Both the position numbers and the translations under genes were made by a program. A DNA stretch of 64,000 bases, from NCBI GenBank assembly GCA_022376925.1, contig JAIOJX010000032.1, positions 205,836,939 through 205,900,938 on the forward strand, written 5' to 3'. The stretch is from Tragulus kanchil (lineage: Eukaryota; Chordata; Mammalia; Artiodactyla; Tragulidae). The notes beneath the pieces are model-generated. The model had not been told where the DNA came from and did not search any database. It saw nothing but the letters and a program-made list of their open reading frames with translations. Below, piece by piece: positions 1 through 11,700 of this stretch (positions are counted from its first letter, which is position 1; each line of letters starts with the position of its first letter).

Positions 1-1893
1 TAGAGACACGGGAATCCTTTGGTCTTTCTGGTTCTAGAAGGTGCTTACCTATCCTGTGAGCTTGTAAGACAGCAAGGATTCTAGGTAGAGAAGGGGCGCC
101 TGGAGCCATTAAAGAGCTCCCTTGAACCACACTCCCTCCCTGGCTGCCCTCTCTCAAATCGCTCATGTAGCCCTCTGGGGCCTGCTCACGGGTGGTATGG
201 GAAGGAAACCATCTCTGCCTGACTCATACCCAGCCTCAGCACCAAATCCCCAGTGCCCTCCCAGGCCCGGGTCCCCAGGAACCTGCCTGGGCTGGCAGAG
301 CGACAGCCCAGCCTCCAGGTCACTGTACGGAAGACGCCGACACACCCACTCGCACACGTGCCTACTTGTAAGACACAGCTCTGCACACACAGATGCTGCA
401 CGGGCTGGGTGCCCTGAGACAGAGAGCAGAACTTGACATACCTTAGGAGAGACTCAGAATGACGTCCGAGTAGGGGAGCCGAAGGAGGCAGAGCTGAACA
501 GTGGGGATGCCAGGCTGCGATGCAGGCCCGAATGACTGTCTGGGACAACCCGAGGTGGGGGTCTGGAGCCCAGTTGCCCTTCGCAGTTGACCCAAGGTGT
601 GACGAAGGGTCAGGCCTCCATCCCTGCTTATCAATCAGTCATTGGGTGTGAGCCACCCAGAAAAGAGCTGTGAACCCTTGGGCAAGACGGCTGTCTTCCC
701 CTGGGATTGCTCCCAAAGCAGCGGCGCTGCCCTGAAGATTGTTTGCGGACGGCGCTCACAGCTGCCGGAGGACGAAGCCCGTCATTCCTGCGGGGCCCCG
801 TGTGGCACATCGCCACCCCGGCACACCCAGCACGCAGCGGCAGGCTCCAGGGGTGCCACCTAGATCCCTCAGCCTTAACCTGCCCGCATCCAAGGCTGCT
901 TCCTAGGAGCTCTGTGCCCCTGGGTCCACAGGTAGGATACGCTGAGGATGCTTCAACCACTAATGCATGGAAGCTGGTGGACGCATAGCCCAGGCTTGTC
1001 AGCGTCTGGATGAGAGGAGGCCAGCCGTGCTCCACACGCTCCCAGGATTCCCCAGAAGGATTGAGCTTCAGCTCCCGGCAGCAGCAATTGACTTAAAAGC
1101 CCAAACCTCGCTGGTTGCCCGTCCTCTCCCCATCTTCTTCCTCACTTCCCTGCTGTGCTTCCTGGTATCAGCTGCCAGCAAACTACCTCCAATCCAACGC
1201 TTGTCTCAGAGGAACCCAGGGGAACCCAACCCAAGACATAGATGCACACACATACATACGCACACTGTGTGTGCATGACTCACCTCCACACATGCACATC
1301 TCCATCCGTGCACGTGCACACACAGGCACAGCCCACACAAGCACAAACACTGCGTGCACACACTCGCACAGGCACACAGCACACGCACGTGCCAGGGGGA
1401 AGCAGGAGATGTGGTGGCTGAGGAGCCCCAGCTGCTCTGCGGCCTCCCCACCCCCAGCAGGCCAGGCCCCTGCAGTGGACAACACACTCTCCAATCTAGG
1501 TTCTGCTCGAGGTGGGTAGGCTGCCTCAGAGCCCCCACCGCCTTCCCAGCCCTCCAGAACGCTGCTTCACGCTCAGAGAATCAGCCCAGCGCTTTCCTGG
1601 TCCTGCTTCCCACCCCATCCTTGACCCTCAGCAGCAAATTCAGGCTCTGCACAGGGAAATGGAGTCCCTAAGAGAGCCCCCCTCAGGGCTTCTCTCCCCA
1701 GACCCTTCGGCAGGGTTCATCCTGTGGAGCCCAGGCTGTCCTGATCCGTCCCTGTCACTCAGGCAGGGCCTCCTCCCCTGTCGAGCTGGGGCCTGCCTCT
1801 AGGCATGCCTGGGGCAGTTCAGGCCTCCTGCTTCTAGCTCTGCCTGAGTCTCACTGCCTGAGGCTCCTGGGAAGCAGGGGACCTGCAGTTACC
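1..1893. other. GC-rich unique intergenic sequence, no gene recognised
   Basis: The stretch is moderately GC-rich and contains only short, overlapping open frames in several phases with low-complexity, proline/serine/cysteine-rich translations, typical of non-coding GC-rich DNA. I see no splice-bounded exon, no recognisable protein domain and no clear interspersed repeat apart from the CA-rich tract near 1.3 kb. In human, SYNDIG1L lies downstream of VRTN, so the neighbouring gene might be near this edge, but nothing here matches it by eye. Confidence 0.5.
1240..1395. repeat. degenerate CA/CACG-rich simple repeat
   Basis: The tract is a run of interrupted CA dinucleotides with embedded CACG, CATG and CACACA units (for example cacacacatacatacgcac). 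It behaves as an old, interrupted dinucleotide microsatellite and explains the cysteine- and histidine-rich spurious translations across it. Confidence 0.75.
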
Positions 1894-4110
1894 CTGCTTC
1901 GGGCTGGTTCCTCAGGCTGGCAGAGGAGCTGGGGGCAGGGAGGGTCCCCTGAGTATAGGTGCCCGTGATCAGCTGCAGTGCCAGCACATCTGTGCAAATA
2001 TTACCAATTATTTTCCTCACTATAAACACCCAGCAGGAAGGTAAGGAAGCAACCAACCCAAATTGTTTAAAATAGAAACCGAAATTGCTGCACAGGGAAG
2101 TCAGGGCAGTGGGCAGACAGGGGCCTGTACCAGAAACCCAGGGTCTCCGCCACCCTCTGCCCTTCCAGAGCACCTGCTCCCCTACCCCCATTCCGCAACC
2201 CTGTCTCAGCATTCTCCACTGGCCAAGCGGAATGAGATGGGGAGGGTCATACCCTGGGGGATGGCCAGGTGGAATGAGATGGGGAGGATCATACCCTGGG
2301 GGATGGCGGGTAGCGGGGTGGGATGGACCCTGGGCGGGATGGGGGCTGCGAGGTGGCTGTGGGGCAGGAACCCATGGTGGGGCTGCTGGGCTACAGAGCT
2401 GTGCAGAAAGGGATTGGGAAGGAAGCCTCCCTTCAGTGTGCCCAAGGGCGAGGGGAGAGAGGTTACCCTCGGTGAGCGGGCAGGGGGCCTTGGGATACTG
2501 GGCCGAGAGGGAACAGTCATCTGCTGCCCACTCTGAATGAAAGGAATTTTTTTGATAGTGGAAAGGACTAGAAATCAACTCCCGAGGGACCCCAGCAGCC
2601 TTTTCTGTCCCTCCCTCCCCACAAACGGAGCTGATAGACAGCAGGTCGCTGATACAGTCACACGAGTTGTCAGAATGCTGAAACACTTCCTTCCCAGTGG
2701 ATAAACAGACTCTGCTCTGAGCTCCCCCCTTCCTCACTGATTTCCCTTTCCTGCTTCTCTGGCCCCTCCCCCCGGAACCCCAGCTGCCCTAAAGGATTAA
2801 CCTGGACCTAAAGGATTAACAACCATTGCAGCAGCCCCCACCCCACCCCAAGTGCCCAGGCAGCCTGAACTACCCTGACTGCTAAATATCTCAGAGGTCA
2901 CCCCTGCCCACAAAGGTGTCATCTCTGTGCCCACAGCCTCTTTTTCTCCCCTGAGGATGCTCCCTGGGAGTGGACTTTTGACAAAACGACCGCTTCTCAG
3001 TCTGCTTCGGGCTGGTTCCTCAGGCTGGCAGAGGAGCTGGGGCAGGAGGGTCCCTGAGTATAGGTGCCCGTGATCAGCTGCAGTGCCAGCACATCTGTGC
3101 AAATATTACCAATTATTTTCCTCACTATAAACACCCAGCAGGAAGGTAAGGAAGCAACCAACCCAAATTGTTTAAAATAGAAACCGAAATTGCTGCACAG
3201 GGAAGTCAGGGCAGTGGGCAGACAGGGGCCTGTACCAGAAACCCAGGGTCTCCGCCACCCTCTGCCCTTCCAGAGCACCTGCTCCCCTACCCCCATTCCG
3301 CAACCCTGTCTCAGCATTCTCCACTGGCCAAGCGGAATGAGATGGGGAGGGTCATACCCTGGGGGATGGCCAGGTGGAATGAGATGGGGAGGATCATACC
3401 CTGGGGGATGGCGGGTAGCGGGGTGGGATGGACCCTGGGCGGGATGGGGGCTGCGAGGTGGCTGTGGGGCAGGAACCCATGGTGGGGCTGCTGGGCTACA
3501 GAGCTGTGCAGAAAGGGATTGGGAAGGAAGCCTCCCTTCAGTGTGCCCAAGGGCGAGGGGAGAGAGGTTACCCTCGGTGAGCGGGCAGGGGGCCTTGGGA
3601 TACTGGGCCGAGAGGGAACAGTCATCTGCTGCCCACTCTGAATGAAAGGAATTTTTTTGATAGTGGAAAGGACTAGAAATCAACTCCCGAGGGACCCCAG
3701 CAGCCTTTTCTGTCCCTCCCTCCCCACAAACGGAGCTGATAGACAGCAGGTCGCTGATACAGTCACACGAGTTGTCAGAATGCTGAAACACTTCCTTCCC
3801 AGTGGATAAACAGACTCTGCTCTGAGCTCCCCCCTTCCTCACTGATTTCCCTTTCCTGCTTCTCTGGCCCCTCCCCCCGGAACCCCAGCTGCCCTAAAGG
3901 ATTAACCTGGACCTAAAGGATTAACAACCATTGCAGCAGCCCCCACCCCACCCCAAGTGCCCAGGCAGCCTGAACTACCCTGACTGCTAAATATCTCAGA
4001 CGTCACCCCTGCCCACAAAGGTGTCATCTCTGTGCCCACAGCCTCTTTTTCTCCCCTGAGGATGCTCCCTGGGAGTGGACTTTTGACAAAACGACCGCTT
4101 CTCAGTCTGC
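1894..4110 (+). repeat. tandem duplication 1, about 1.1 kb x 2
   Basis: Copy A is 1894-3001 and copy B is 3002-4110. The offset is 1108 bp at the copy starts and 1105 bp afterwards, because three single-base homopolymer losses (in G, G and C runs) occur within the first ~50 bp of copy B. Beyond that the copies are almost identical; one G/C difference is visible near 2897/4002. The joint shares only ctgc with both flanks. The sequence is non-coding. It is the first of fifteen such duplications in this window. Confidence 0.95.
2229..2312 (+). repeat. 42-bp minisatellite, two units
   Basis: Two adjacent units start at 2229 and 2271, each beginning ggaatgagatggggagg and containing cataccctgggggatgg. 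They differ by single bases. The pair is carried along in the 1.1-kb duplication and recurs at 3334-3417. Confidence 0.85.
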
Positions 4111-5427
4111 CCCTGCCCCTGCATCCCTGCTGCTTCCCAGAGAGGGTCCCAGCACGTTTCCTGGGTCCAGCCAGGCCCGAGCCCCACCCAGAGGGCAGGA
4201 AGGGGGTGTGCTGAGGCAGGGCTCTGTCAGGTTGCCAAGGATGTGGATCCTGCATGCTGCAGTGAGAAGAAACCCGGAAGGTGATCTAATCACAGTCCCT
4301 GAACCTACAGAAGAGACAATCAAGGCCCAGAGAGGGAAACGAGCCGCCCAGTGTCACCCAGCAGCTCATGAGCCAAACTCAGACCTCTGCTGAGAGAGGC
4401 CGGTGATGTGTTTGTGTGCTGTGACAATGCTGAAAACCCAGGAAGACTGCTGCCTCCGCTGTGAATATTAACACACCGCTTTCCTCCGCCTTCCTCCCAG
4501 GCTCTCTCCTGCTTCAAAGGCTGTCCTGGCCAGCCCCTCCCTGGGGCCGACACCTCACCCTTCTATTTTGGTGGCGTGGCAGGGCGGGCGGGAGGGCGAG
4601 AGCTCTGCCTAGCCGTGCGTCCCCGAGCTCACAGCAGTTCCCCACCACCACCACCATGGGTGCTCTCACATCCACTCTGCAACAGGGGGAGGCACTACTC
4701 TGGGATGTGGGGGGACCCACAGAGACACTCAGATGTGCTAAAAGGCACTCCCGAGGCCCATCTGCATTTCCAAATACTCCCAACCCACATGCCTTGAACT
4801 GCTCTCACCTCTCTCCCTCTGAAGAGCCGGGCAGCCTTCAAAGCCACTTTTAGCTTCATGAGGGATGACAGAGAAAGACATTCCCCGAGGGCCGGGTGCC
4901 TCAGGAGGCAGCCCGGAGGGGGACAGAGGGGACAGCAAGCACATTGGCAGCAATGGGTAGGGCTAGGGGGCAGACGGCAAGGGCAGGCCACGCTGACAGA
5001 GCACCTTCAGCACTCAAAGGACTGCCACTCAGGTTCCCTCTACCACTGAGGCCAGTGTTCTTGTCCCCGTTTTACAGACTGGGAGAATGAGGCCAGCAAG
5101 GTTCTCTTTCCTCCTGGTTCCACAGCTCAATGAATGGTACCATCATGGCGTCTGGGCAGCTACTGTGACTCCATTGATATCCCATTTGAGGCCAGCTCCT
5201 GGCCATTTTCTCTCCTTCATCCCCTTCAGCCCTGTCCTGCTCAGAGCTGGCTGTGAGGCCCAGCCTAACATAATGGTTGACAGCCCAGAGCCTGGAGCCA
5301 GACTGCGGAATTGAGATCCTATTCCCTGCTCTGGGCAACCCTGAGTGTTTTCCCACCTAGAAGATAGTGGTGACTACTACAACGTGCTGATGTGTCTACT
5401 ACAGAAGTGAATACCTGTATGGCTTCT
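4111..5427. other. intergenic sequence with MIR fragments, no gene
   Basis: Two stretches resemble the ancient MIR SINE: about 4290-4390 (agagggaaacgagccgccca, then a cagctcatgagccaaactcagacct segment) and about 5010-5345 (gttttacagactgggagaatgagg, then a tggttgacagcccagagcctggagcc-like part). The rest looks unique. Open frames are short and overlapping, with no recognisable product. Confidence 0.5.
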
Positions 5428-5555
5428 ACAATTCCTGGGCAGCTCAGATGGTAAAAAATCCGCCTGCAATGCAGGAGGCCCTTGGTCTGTTCCTGGGTCG
5501 GGAAGTTCCCCTGCAGAAGGGATAGGCTACCCACTCCAGTATTGTTGGGCTTCCT
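5428..5555 (+). mobile_element. Bov-A type ruminant SINE fragment
   Basis: The cagctcagatggtaaaaaat head, the cctgcaatgcaggaggccc box, gttcctgggtcgggaag and the ggctacccactccagtatt block match the Bov-A monomer specific to ruminants. It ends at gggcttcctc, the start of what would be a second monomer. Confidence 0.85.
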
Positions 5556-5874
5556 CAACGGCATTAGGTGAGAAGAGGTTCTTTCTCAGTTTCCTCAGCC
5601 CCTCGGTCACCCACATCCCCCAAAGGAGCCCACAAGTCTGAGTGCACAAGCCTGAATGCCACTGGCTTGTCCACAACCCCCTCTGGAGGCCAAGGTCGAA
5701 GCGGGAGCGCTGCCTTACCCAGCCTCGCTCCCTGCCCATCCCTCACCAAATCCTCTGACTCTGCCTCCCCCCAGTTCCCCGATCCTATCTCCTCCCCCCT
5801 AGGTTACCAAGCCCTTGTCCCAGCCTCCATCAGCTCGCATTCACGCTCCTGCAAAAGCCTCCTCAGTGTCCTGT

Positions 5875-6200
5875 CACTGGCTACAGCATGGATGAGCCTT
5901 CAGGATATAATGCTAAGTGAAATAAGCCAGTCACAAAAAGAAAGCACTGTGTGATCCCACTTCTGTGAAGTACCTGGAGGAGTCAGACTCACAGACACGG
6001 TCGATTGGTGGTTGCCAGGGGCTGAGGGGAAGAGGAAATGGGGAGTTACTATTTAATGAGACCGAGTTTCAGCTTTGTAAGATGAAAATGTTCTGGAGAT
6101 CAGTTGCATGACACTGTGAATATACTGAATACTCTGAACTGTACTTGAAAATGCATAAAATGGTAAATTTTGTACTTATCTATCATAATTTTTAAAAGAC
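5875..6200 (+). mobile_element. LINE-1 (L1M-type) 3' end fragment
   Basis: The text runs from acagcatggatgagccttc through gctaagtgaaataagccagtcac, tggttgccaggggctgaggg, gaaaatgttctggagatcag and tgtgaatatactgaatac to a taaaatggtaaatttt end. That order matches the 3' region of old mammalian L1M elements. It is too diverged to code. Confidence 0.8.
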
Positions 6201-6281
6201 TGGAGAATAATTATTATTATTATAAAGACATATTCTGATACTATTGGAAATCTACTCCGTCTCTTTTTCAAAGGTGATTTT

Positions 6282-6653
6282 TTTTTTAATTATTTTTATT
6301 TATTTATCTGGCTGTATCAGGTCTTTTTTTTTTAAACATTTATTTATTTATTTATTTTTGAGGGGTGGGTGGGGATGGAGAGAGGCGGGCGGGCGGGCCA
6401 CTTCTATTGGTCTTTCATTTATCTATTTTCATCCATCCTTGTTCTTTGGCCCGTGTGGGCCTCCCATCGCAGTGGCCTCTGTTGTCGCAGAGCACCGGCT
6501 CTGGGCGCATGTGCGCCAGAGCTCTGGCTCAGTTGTTGGACACATCGGTCCAGCAGCTCCACGGCACGTGGGATCTTCCCAGGCCAGGGCTCGAACCGGC
6601 GCCCCTTGCACTGCAAGGCGGTGTCCTTATCCACTGAACCACCAGGGAAGCCC
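6282..6653 (-). mobile_element. tRNA-headed ruminant SINE (unnamed family, long-tail form), composite 3' end
   Basis: Read on the minus strand, it has the gggcttccctggtggttcag head, ccttgcagtgcaaggggcgc box, an internal gatgggaggcccacacgggcc block, and a gaccaatagaagtggcccgc 3' block before A/T-rich tail repeats. The direct repeat caaaggtgatttt flanks it at 6269-6281 and 6654-6666. Between the left repeat and the usual tail lies about 40 bp (tttatctggctgtatcagg) that looks like a CHR/Bov-tA tail, so the insertion may be composite. Confidence 0.8.
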
Positions 6654-6734
6654 CAAAGGTGATTTTAATGAAAATCAGTGAACTAAAGGGAACCTTTGAG
6701 CTAAAATGAACTTTTCTAAAGGCAAATCTGGTTG

Positions 6735-7020
6735 AGTCAGCTCTTCACACTTGCAGGGTCTTTGCTCTCTCCTCTTCCTGAATATTTCTTTGCCCTTCTT
6801 AGACTAATTAGCTCCTAATTCCTCTTCACCCTTCAATTCTTGGTTCTAATGTCACTTGCTCCAGGAAGCCCTCCCTCACCAGCCTGGTGGATATATTTCC
6901 ATCAACTGTGCATTCTCTGAGCCCCATGTTCCCCTTTTCAAAACCCAGATCCCACTAGAGCTGTGCACTGATTTCTGAGAACTGGACTAATGCCTGTCTC
7001 CCTCCACTGTAACTCCAGTG
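6735..7020 (+). mobile_element. L2-type ancient LINE 3' fragment
   Basis: The order cttgcagggtctttgctctc, tcttggttctaatgtcact, aggaagccctccctcaccag and later ctgtctccctccactgtaa follows the 3' region of L2. It is diverged and non-coding. Confidence 0.6.
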
Positions 7021-7059
7021 CCCAGATAGATGACAACTTAAGCAAAGAGAAACAAATTC

Positions 7060-8165
7060 ACTGTCATGACATCAAAACTACAGTGAAATCATCACTTCAC
7101 ACCTGTCAGAATGGCTACTATCAAAAAGACCACAAACGTCGGCAAGGATGTGGAGAAAACAGAACCCTAGTACACTGTTGATGGGAATGTGCCTTGGCAC
7201 AGCCAATGCGGCAAACAGTACGAAGGGTTCTCAAAAACCAAAAACAGAAATACCACATGATCTAGCAATTCCACTCCTGGGTATTTATCATAAGAAAATG
7301 AGAACACCAACTGGAAGAGAGACATGCATCCCGTATTCATGGTAGCATCATTTACAACAGCCAAGATGTGGAAGTAGCTTAACTGTCTATCAACATATGA
7401 ATGGATAAAGAAGATGTGGTATATATATATAGGCAATGACATATCACTCAGCCATAAAAAAGAATGAAATTTTGCCATTTGCAACCACACTGATAGACCT
7501 GGAAGGTGCTATGTTTAGTGAAATAAGTCAGACAGAGAAGGTAACTGTTATATATTATCACTTATATAGAGAATCTAAAATATAAAACAAATGAATATAA
7601 CAAAACAGAAACAGATTTACAGATATGGAGAACATATGGTGGCTACCAGTGGGGAGAGCAAAGAGGGGTCGGGTAGGGGATAAAGAGGTTCAAACTACTT
7701 ATAAAATAAGTAAACTACAAAGATATATTGTATGACACAGGGAATACAGCTAATACTGTATAGTAACTTTAAGTGGAGTATCATTTGTTAAAATACTGGA
7801 TCACTTTCAAGCATTGTACACCTGAAACTGATACATTATTGTAAATCAACAGTGGTTTCTGTTTAATCATCAAGTCATGTCTGACTCTTTTGTGACCCCA
7901 TGGACCATAGCCTGTCAGGTTCCTTTGTCCATGGGATTTCCCAGGTAAGAATATTGGAGTGGGTTGCCATTGCCTTCTCCAGAAGATCTTCCCACGCCAG
8001 GGATGGAACCTGCATTCCCTGCATTAGTAGGTGGATTCTTTACCACTGAGCCGCCAGGGAAGTCATTTAGGGAAGCCTAGATCAACTATACTTCAATTGT
8101 AAAAATACACTGTCAAAGATATGTAAAATCAACTACATAAATTGAAACAAAATAATAAAAAGGTA
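7060..8165 (+). mobile_element. LINE-1 3' end (ORF2 C-terminus and 3' UTR), broken by a Bov-A2
   Basis: The stretch carries hallmark L1 ORF2 end sequence: cacctgtcagaatggctact, ggcaaggatgtggagaaaac, gttgatgggaatgtgcc, ctagcaattccactcctggg and aacagccaagatgtggaag, followed by L1 3' UTR text. The frame is interrupted, so it is a dead copy. A minus-oriented Bov-A2 sits inside it at about 7862-8067, and L1-like sequence (tcaactatacttcaattgta) resumes after it. Confidence 0.88.
7862..8067 (-). mobile_element. Bov-A2-type SINE inserted in an L1
   Basis: It contains aagtcatgtctgactctttt, gtgaccccatggaccatagc, gaatattggagtgggttgcc and ttaccactgagccgccaggg, all in reverse orientation relative to the SINE. 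It interrupts the L1 3' UTR on either side. Confidence 0.88.
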
Positions 8166-8167
8166 TC

Positions 8168-8405
8168 TAGTACTGACTCTGTGCCAAGCCTGTAGTAAGC
8201 ATTTTACAAATACCAATCAATGAAACCTTGTAACATCCCTGGGAGGCTGATTCAATTAGCATTTTATCCCTATCTTAGAGATGAAGAAACTGAGGTCCAG
8301 AGAGGTAAACTAACGTGCCTTTGGTCACACAGCTAGTAGGAGAGTAGCTGGAATTTGAACCCAGGCCATCTGGCTCCACTGTCCACATGCTTAGGCCATT
8401 GCCAT
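8168..8405 (-). mobile_element. MIR SINE (ancient mammalian)
   Basis: A tagagatgaagaaactgagg core, a ggtcacacagctagtaggag block and gaatttgaacccaggccatc show an almost full-length MIR in reverse orientation. Confidence 0.85.
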
Positions 8406-8731
8406 ATCTTGCCTAAGGCTGATGTCACCAGAATCACAGATACATATCTCTGCCCCTCTAACTTCTCCCATTGATTCTTTCCTCTTCCATTCCCTAGATG
8501 ATACTGGTCAGGGCATAGGGTCATGGAGAGAGGACCACATGTTTACTCCCAACATATTTTAAGGAATATTTGTTCCTTGTAAACAAGAAAGCTCAGCAAA
8601 CCTGCCCAGCACCTTCAAGCCACTCAGTAGATGGTGAAGACCAAGCCCTCTTCTGAGTGGCCAATGAGAGGCGAAGACAGAGCCACAGGACTCCACAGTC
8701 CATCTAGGTGGGATCCAGAACACATGCCTAC

Positions 8732-8850
8732 AGAGACTTCCCTGGCAGCCCCATGGTTAAGACTCGGCGCTTCCATTGCAGGGGCTGTGGGTTCAATTTC
8801 TGGTCTGGAAACTAAGATCCTACATGTCGCGTGGCATGGCCTAAAGAAAA
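8732..8850 (+). mobile_element. CHR-type tRNA-derived SINE, short form
   Basis: It has gagacttccctggcagcccc, a ggttaagactcggcgcttcc box, tgggttcaatttctggtct and an aactaagatcctacatgtcg end. This resembles the short cetartiodactyl CHR family. Confidence 0.8.
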
Positions 8851-10069
8851 GGAACCAATCTCTAGAGGGGGAGCAGGAATCTTGAGAATCCAGGACCTGG
8901 GGAGGGTGGTCGTGCATGGGTGGGGGTGGCAGCTAGTATGCCGCCAGAGATGCAGGAAGCATGCCTCTGAAGCACGAAGGCAGGTTCTTGCTTCCGTGCT
9001 CTTCCCCCGAATGCTGCCCATGCCCAAGGGATAGGTCAGCTGTCACCCTGCCCGTGCAGGTGGCCTCTGTGTGGCCAAGGGAGCTGGGGTGGATGGTGCT
9101 GGAGTCCGGATTCCCCGTGGAGAGCTGCCTGCTCAGGTGGATCTTCTCAACCTCAGACAGAAACTAAAAGGCAGCTTCAGGGTTGTAGGCTTGAATCATC
9201 GAGTGCCACCCTATTCTGGCTACTGGGCTCTTTCTTCTTTGTATTAACTCATATTTTATCGACAGGAAAACTGAGGCTCAGAGAAATAAGGTAACTCACC
9301 CAACTAGCTGGGAAGTTGGGAAGCCTTAAAATTAATTGCCAAGTTTTCAGTCTTTAAATTAACCATCTGTACCTCAAATCCCATTGATTCAGCAAGGGTG
9401 AGTCAGAATGTGAAATTAAAATGAGGGAGAAGGGGTCAGGTTCTGCTCTTGCCTACAAGAACTCTTAATATTTTTCTTTACCCCAGTTTGGGCAGGAGTT
9501 GTGTCTGGTTATTCCAGCAAGATAATAGCTCAGAATTCACCGGCCCTTTGCCCAGAATGGACACCCCACCTTAACTCAGGGTCCCTCCAGCACCCAACCA
9601 GCTCTAGTGCCTTCTTTCCGCACCTCCTCCCCCAGACAAGCCTGCAAGTGGAGAGCTAGTAAGTGGTTCTCTCTAGCTGCGCCATCTCCCTGGGGTGGCG
9701 CATGGAGGATTCCAAACTCAGAGAAGCCAATTAGGGACCATTCTCCTGGCACAGCTGCCTGACTCAGAGCTGCCTCAACACCCTTCCCCTAGGAGTCTAC
9801 CCAGGAAGACTCGGCAAGATCCATCTGCAAGGGTCAAGGGCCAGGCTGGGTCAACAGTAGCTGTCCTGATCTCCCCACCAACCAAACACCTGTGCAGCTT
9901 CAACCCCTGCCCCAGACTCTGCTCAGCCCCCCAGTCTCCTCCATCCTTGAGCATCAACTAAATGTTGCCTGAGTAGCTATTAAACACAGAACAGTCTACC
10001 ATGCTCTCCAGGGCACAATGGGTCTCTCTTCCTCAAAAGTGAGGCAAACAGAGATGGTCTCCCTGCTGG
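8851..10069. other. intergenic sequence, one MIR piece, no gene
   Basis: About 9240-9330 contains tcgacaggaaaactgaggct and a gagaaataaggtaactcac core, a MIR fragment. The remainder looks unique. Short open frames overlap on both strands without recognisable products. Confidence 0.5.
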
Positions 10070-10400
10070 TGCTTAAAACACCAAGTATGGTCTTGCCTTG
10101 CTCCTGCCTTTGGACCTACTGGTCCTTCTGTTAGAAACACCCTTCTCCAGATAACCATTCTGCATCACTTGCTTAAATGTCACCTCATCTTAGAGGCCCT
10201 CCCTAATCGCCTCCTGCCTACTATTTATCTGGTCTGTTTCCCTTCATAGCTCGCTCTCTCTGCTTGATATTTTATTACCTGTGTGTTCGTCAGCCTTCCC
10301 CATCAGAATGCAAACTCCATGAAAAGGGGCCCCTGGGTCTCATTCATGGCTGGCTGAATCCTCAGGACTTAGAACAGGGGCTGGCTCTCAATAAAGATCT
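10070..10400 (+). mobile_element. L2-type ancient LINE 3' fragment
   Basis: The order cttgcttaaatgtcacctca, gaggccctccctaatcgcc, atgcaaactccatgaaaagg and acttagaacaggggctggct, then ctcaataaag, matches the L2 3' end in plus orientation. Confidence 0.75.
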
Positions 10401-10527
10401 GTTCTGTGGACAGGACCTGGGTTCTGGCTTTATTACAGCTGGGATCTCTGGAAGTCACTCTCTGTCCCACCTTCCAAGGCTTCTCCTTGATAATGTGAGA
10501 GGATGGGCAGTTTCTAACTGGGGTCTT

Positions 10528-10827
10528 TTTTTTGTCGGGGGGCGGGTAAGGGAGGGAGGGGAACAGGCGGGCCACTTCTATTGGTCTTTCATGTATCCAT
10601 TTTCATCCATCTTTGTTCTTTGGCCCGTGTGGGCCTCCCACAACAGTGGCCTCTGTTGTCGCAGAGCACGGGCTCTGGGCACATGCGCTCCAGAGCTCCG
10701 ACTCAGTAATTGGACACATTGGCCCAGCTGCTCCGCAGCACGTGGGATCTTCCCAGGCCAGGGATCAAACCGGCACCTCTTGCACTGCAAGGTGGTGTCC
10801 TTACTCACTGGACCACGAGGTAAGCCC
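10528..10827 (-). mobile_element. tRNA-headed ruminant SINE (unnamed family, long-tail form)
   Basis: Minus-strand copy with the same head and 3' body as the 6282-6653 element, ending in a G/C-rich tail (gtcggggggcgggtaaggg as read on plus). Flanking repeats ctaactggggtctt (10514-10527) and ctaactagggtctt (10828-10841) differ by one base, a clear target-site duplication. The 211-residue open frame across it is SINE-derived. Confidence 0.88.
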
Positions 10828-10894
10828 CTAACTAGGGTCTTAATTGAAGTCCCTAATAGAATCAAAGGGAAAATGGGGGCTGGCTATACTTTTT

Positions 10895-11699
10895 ATTGAG
10901 ATAAAATTCTCACAACATAAAATTAACCATTTATTTTTACTTTTTATTGAAGGATAGTTGAGTTACAATGTTGTGTTAGTTACTTTTATGCAGCAAAGGG
11001 ATTCAGTTATACATATATATACATTCTTTGTTAACATTCTTTTCCGTTATAGTTTATCAGAGGTTACTGAATATAGTTCTCTTGTGCTATACAATAGGAG
11101 CTGTTGTTCATCCAGTCTCCATACAAAAGCTTACATCTGCTAACCCCAACTTCTCACACTCACTGCCTCCCCCAAGCCCCTCCTGCTTGGCAACCAAGTT
11201 TGTTCTCTGTGTCTGAGGGTCTGTTTCTGTGTCATAGGCAGGTTCATTTGTGTTATATTTTATATTCCACATATGATAGCATATGGCCTTTGTCTTTTTC
11301 TTCCTGGCTGACTTCACTTAGTATGGTAATCGCTAGTTGCATCCAAGTTGCTGCAAATTATTTCGTTCTTTTTTATGGCTGAGTAGTAGTCCATTGTATA
11401 TAGGTACCACTTCTCTATTCATCTGCTAGTGGATATTTAGCTTGTTTCCATGTCTTGGTTACTGTGAGTAGTGCTGCTGTGAACACAGGACTGCAGCTAT
11501 GGTTTTGAGTTATAATTTTGCCTGAATAGATGCCCAGGAGTGGGGTCACCAGATCACATTGTAATTTTATTTTTAGTTTTCTGAGGAACCTCCATGCTGT
11601 TTCCCACAGTGGCTGCACCAACTTGCATTCCCACCAACACTGGAGGAAGGTTCCCTTTTCTCCACACTCTCTCTAGCGCTTGTTATAAAATTGACCATG
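10895..11699 (-). mobile_element. LINE-1 3' end fragment
   Basis: In reverse orientation it shows the L1 3' UTR (acaatgttgtgttagttact, ttatagtttatcagaggtt) and then ORF2-end text (ttcctggctgacttcactta, catccaagttgctgcaaat, gtggctgcaccaacttgcat, cccaccaacactggagg). The frames are broken. Confidence 0.88.
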
Positions 11700-11700
11700 T

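Noticed and set aside
1..1893. SYNDIG1L exons, expected downstream of VRTN by synteny
   Set aside because: No translation in this stretch resembles the protein; the gene probably lies outside the window.
1889..2737. A 282-codon minus-strand open frame, repeated at 2997-3842
   Set aside because: The translation is proline- and serine-rich low complexity with no recognisable domain. Its repetition is due to duplication 1, and open frames of similar kind exist on the other strand of the same DNA.
10264..10899. A 211-codon open frame on plus
   Set aside because: About half of it is the antisense of the 10528-10827 SINE; near-identical peptides arise at every copy of that SINE family.
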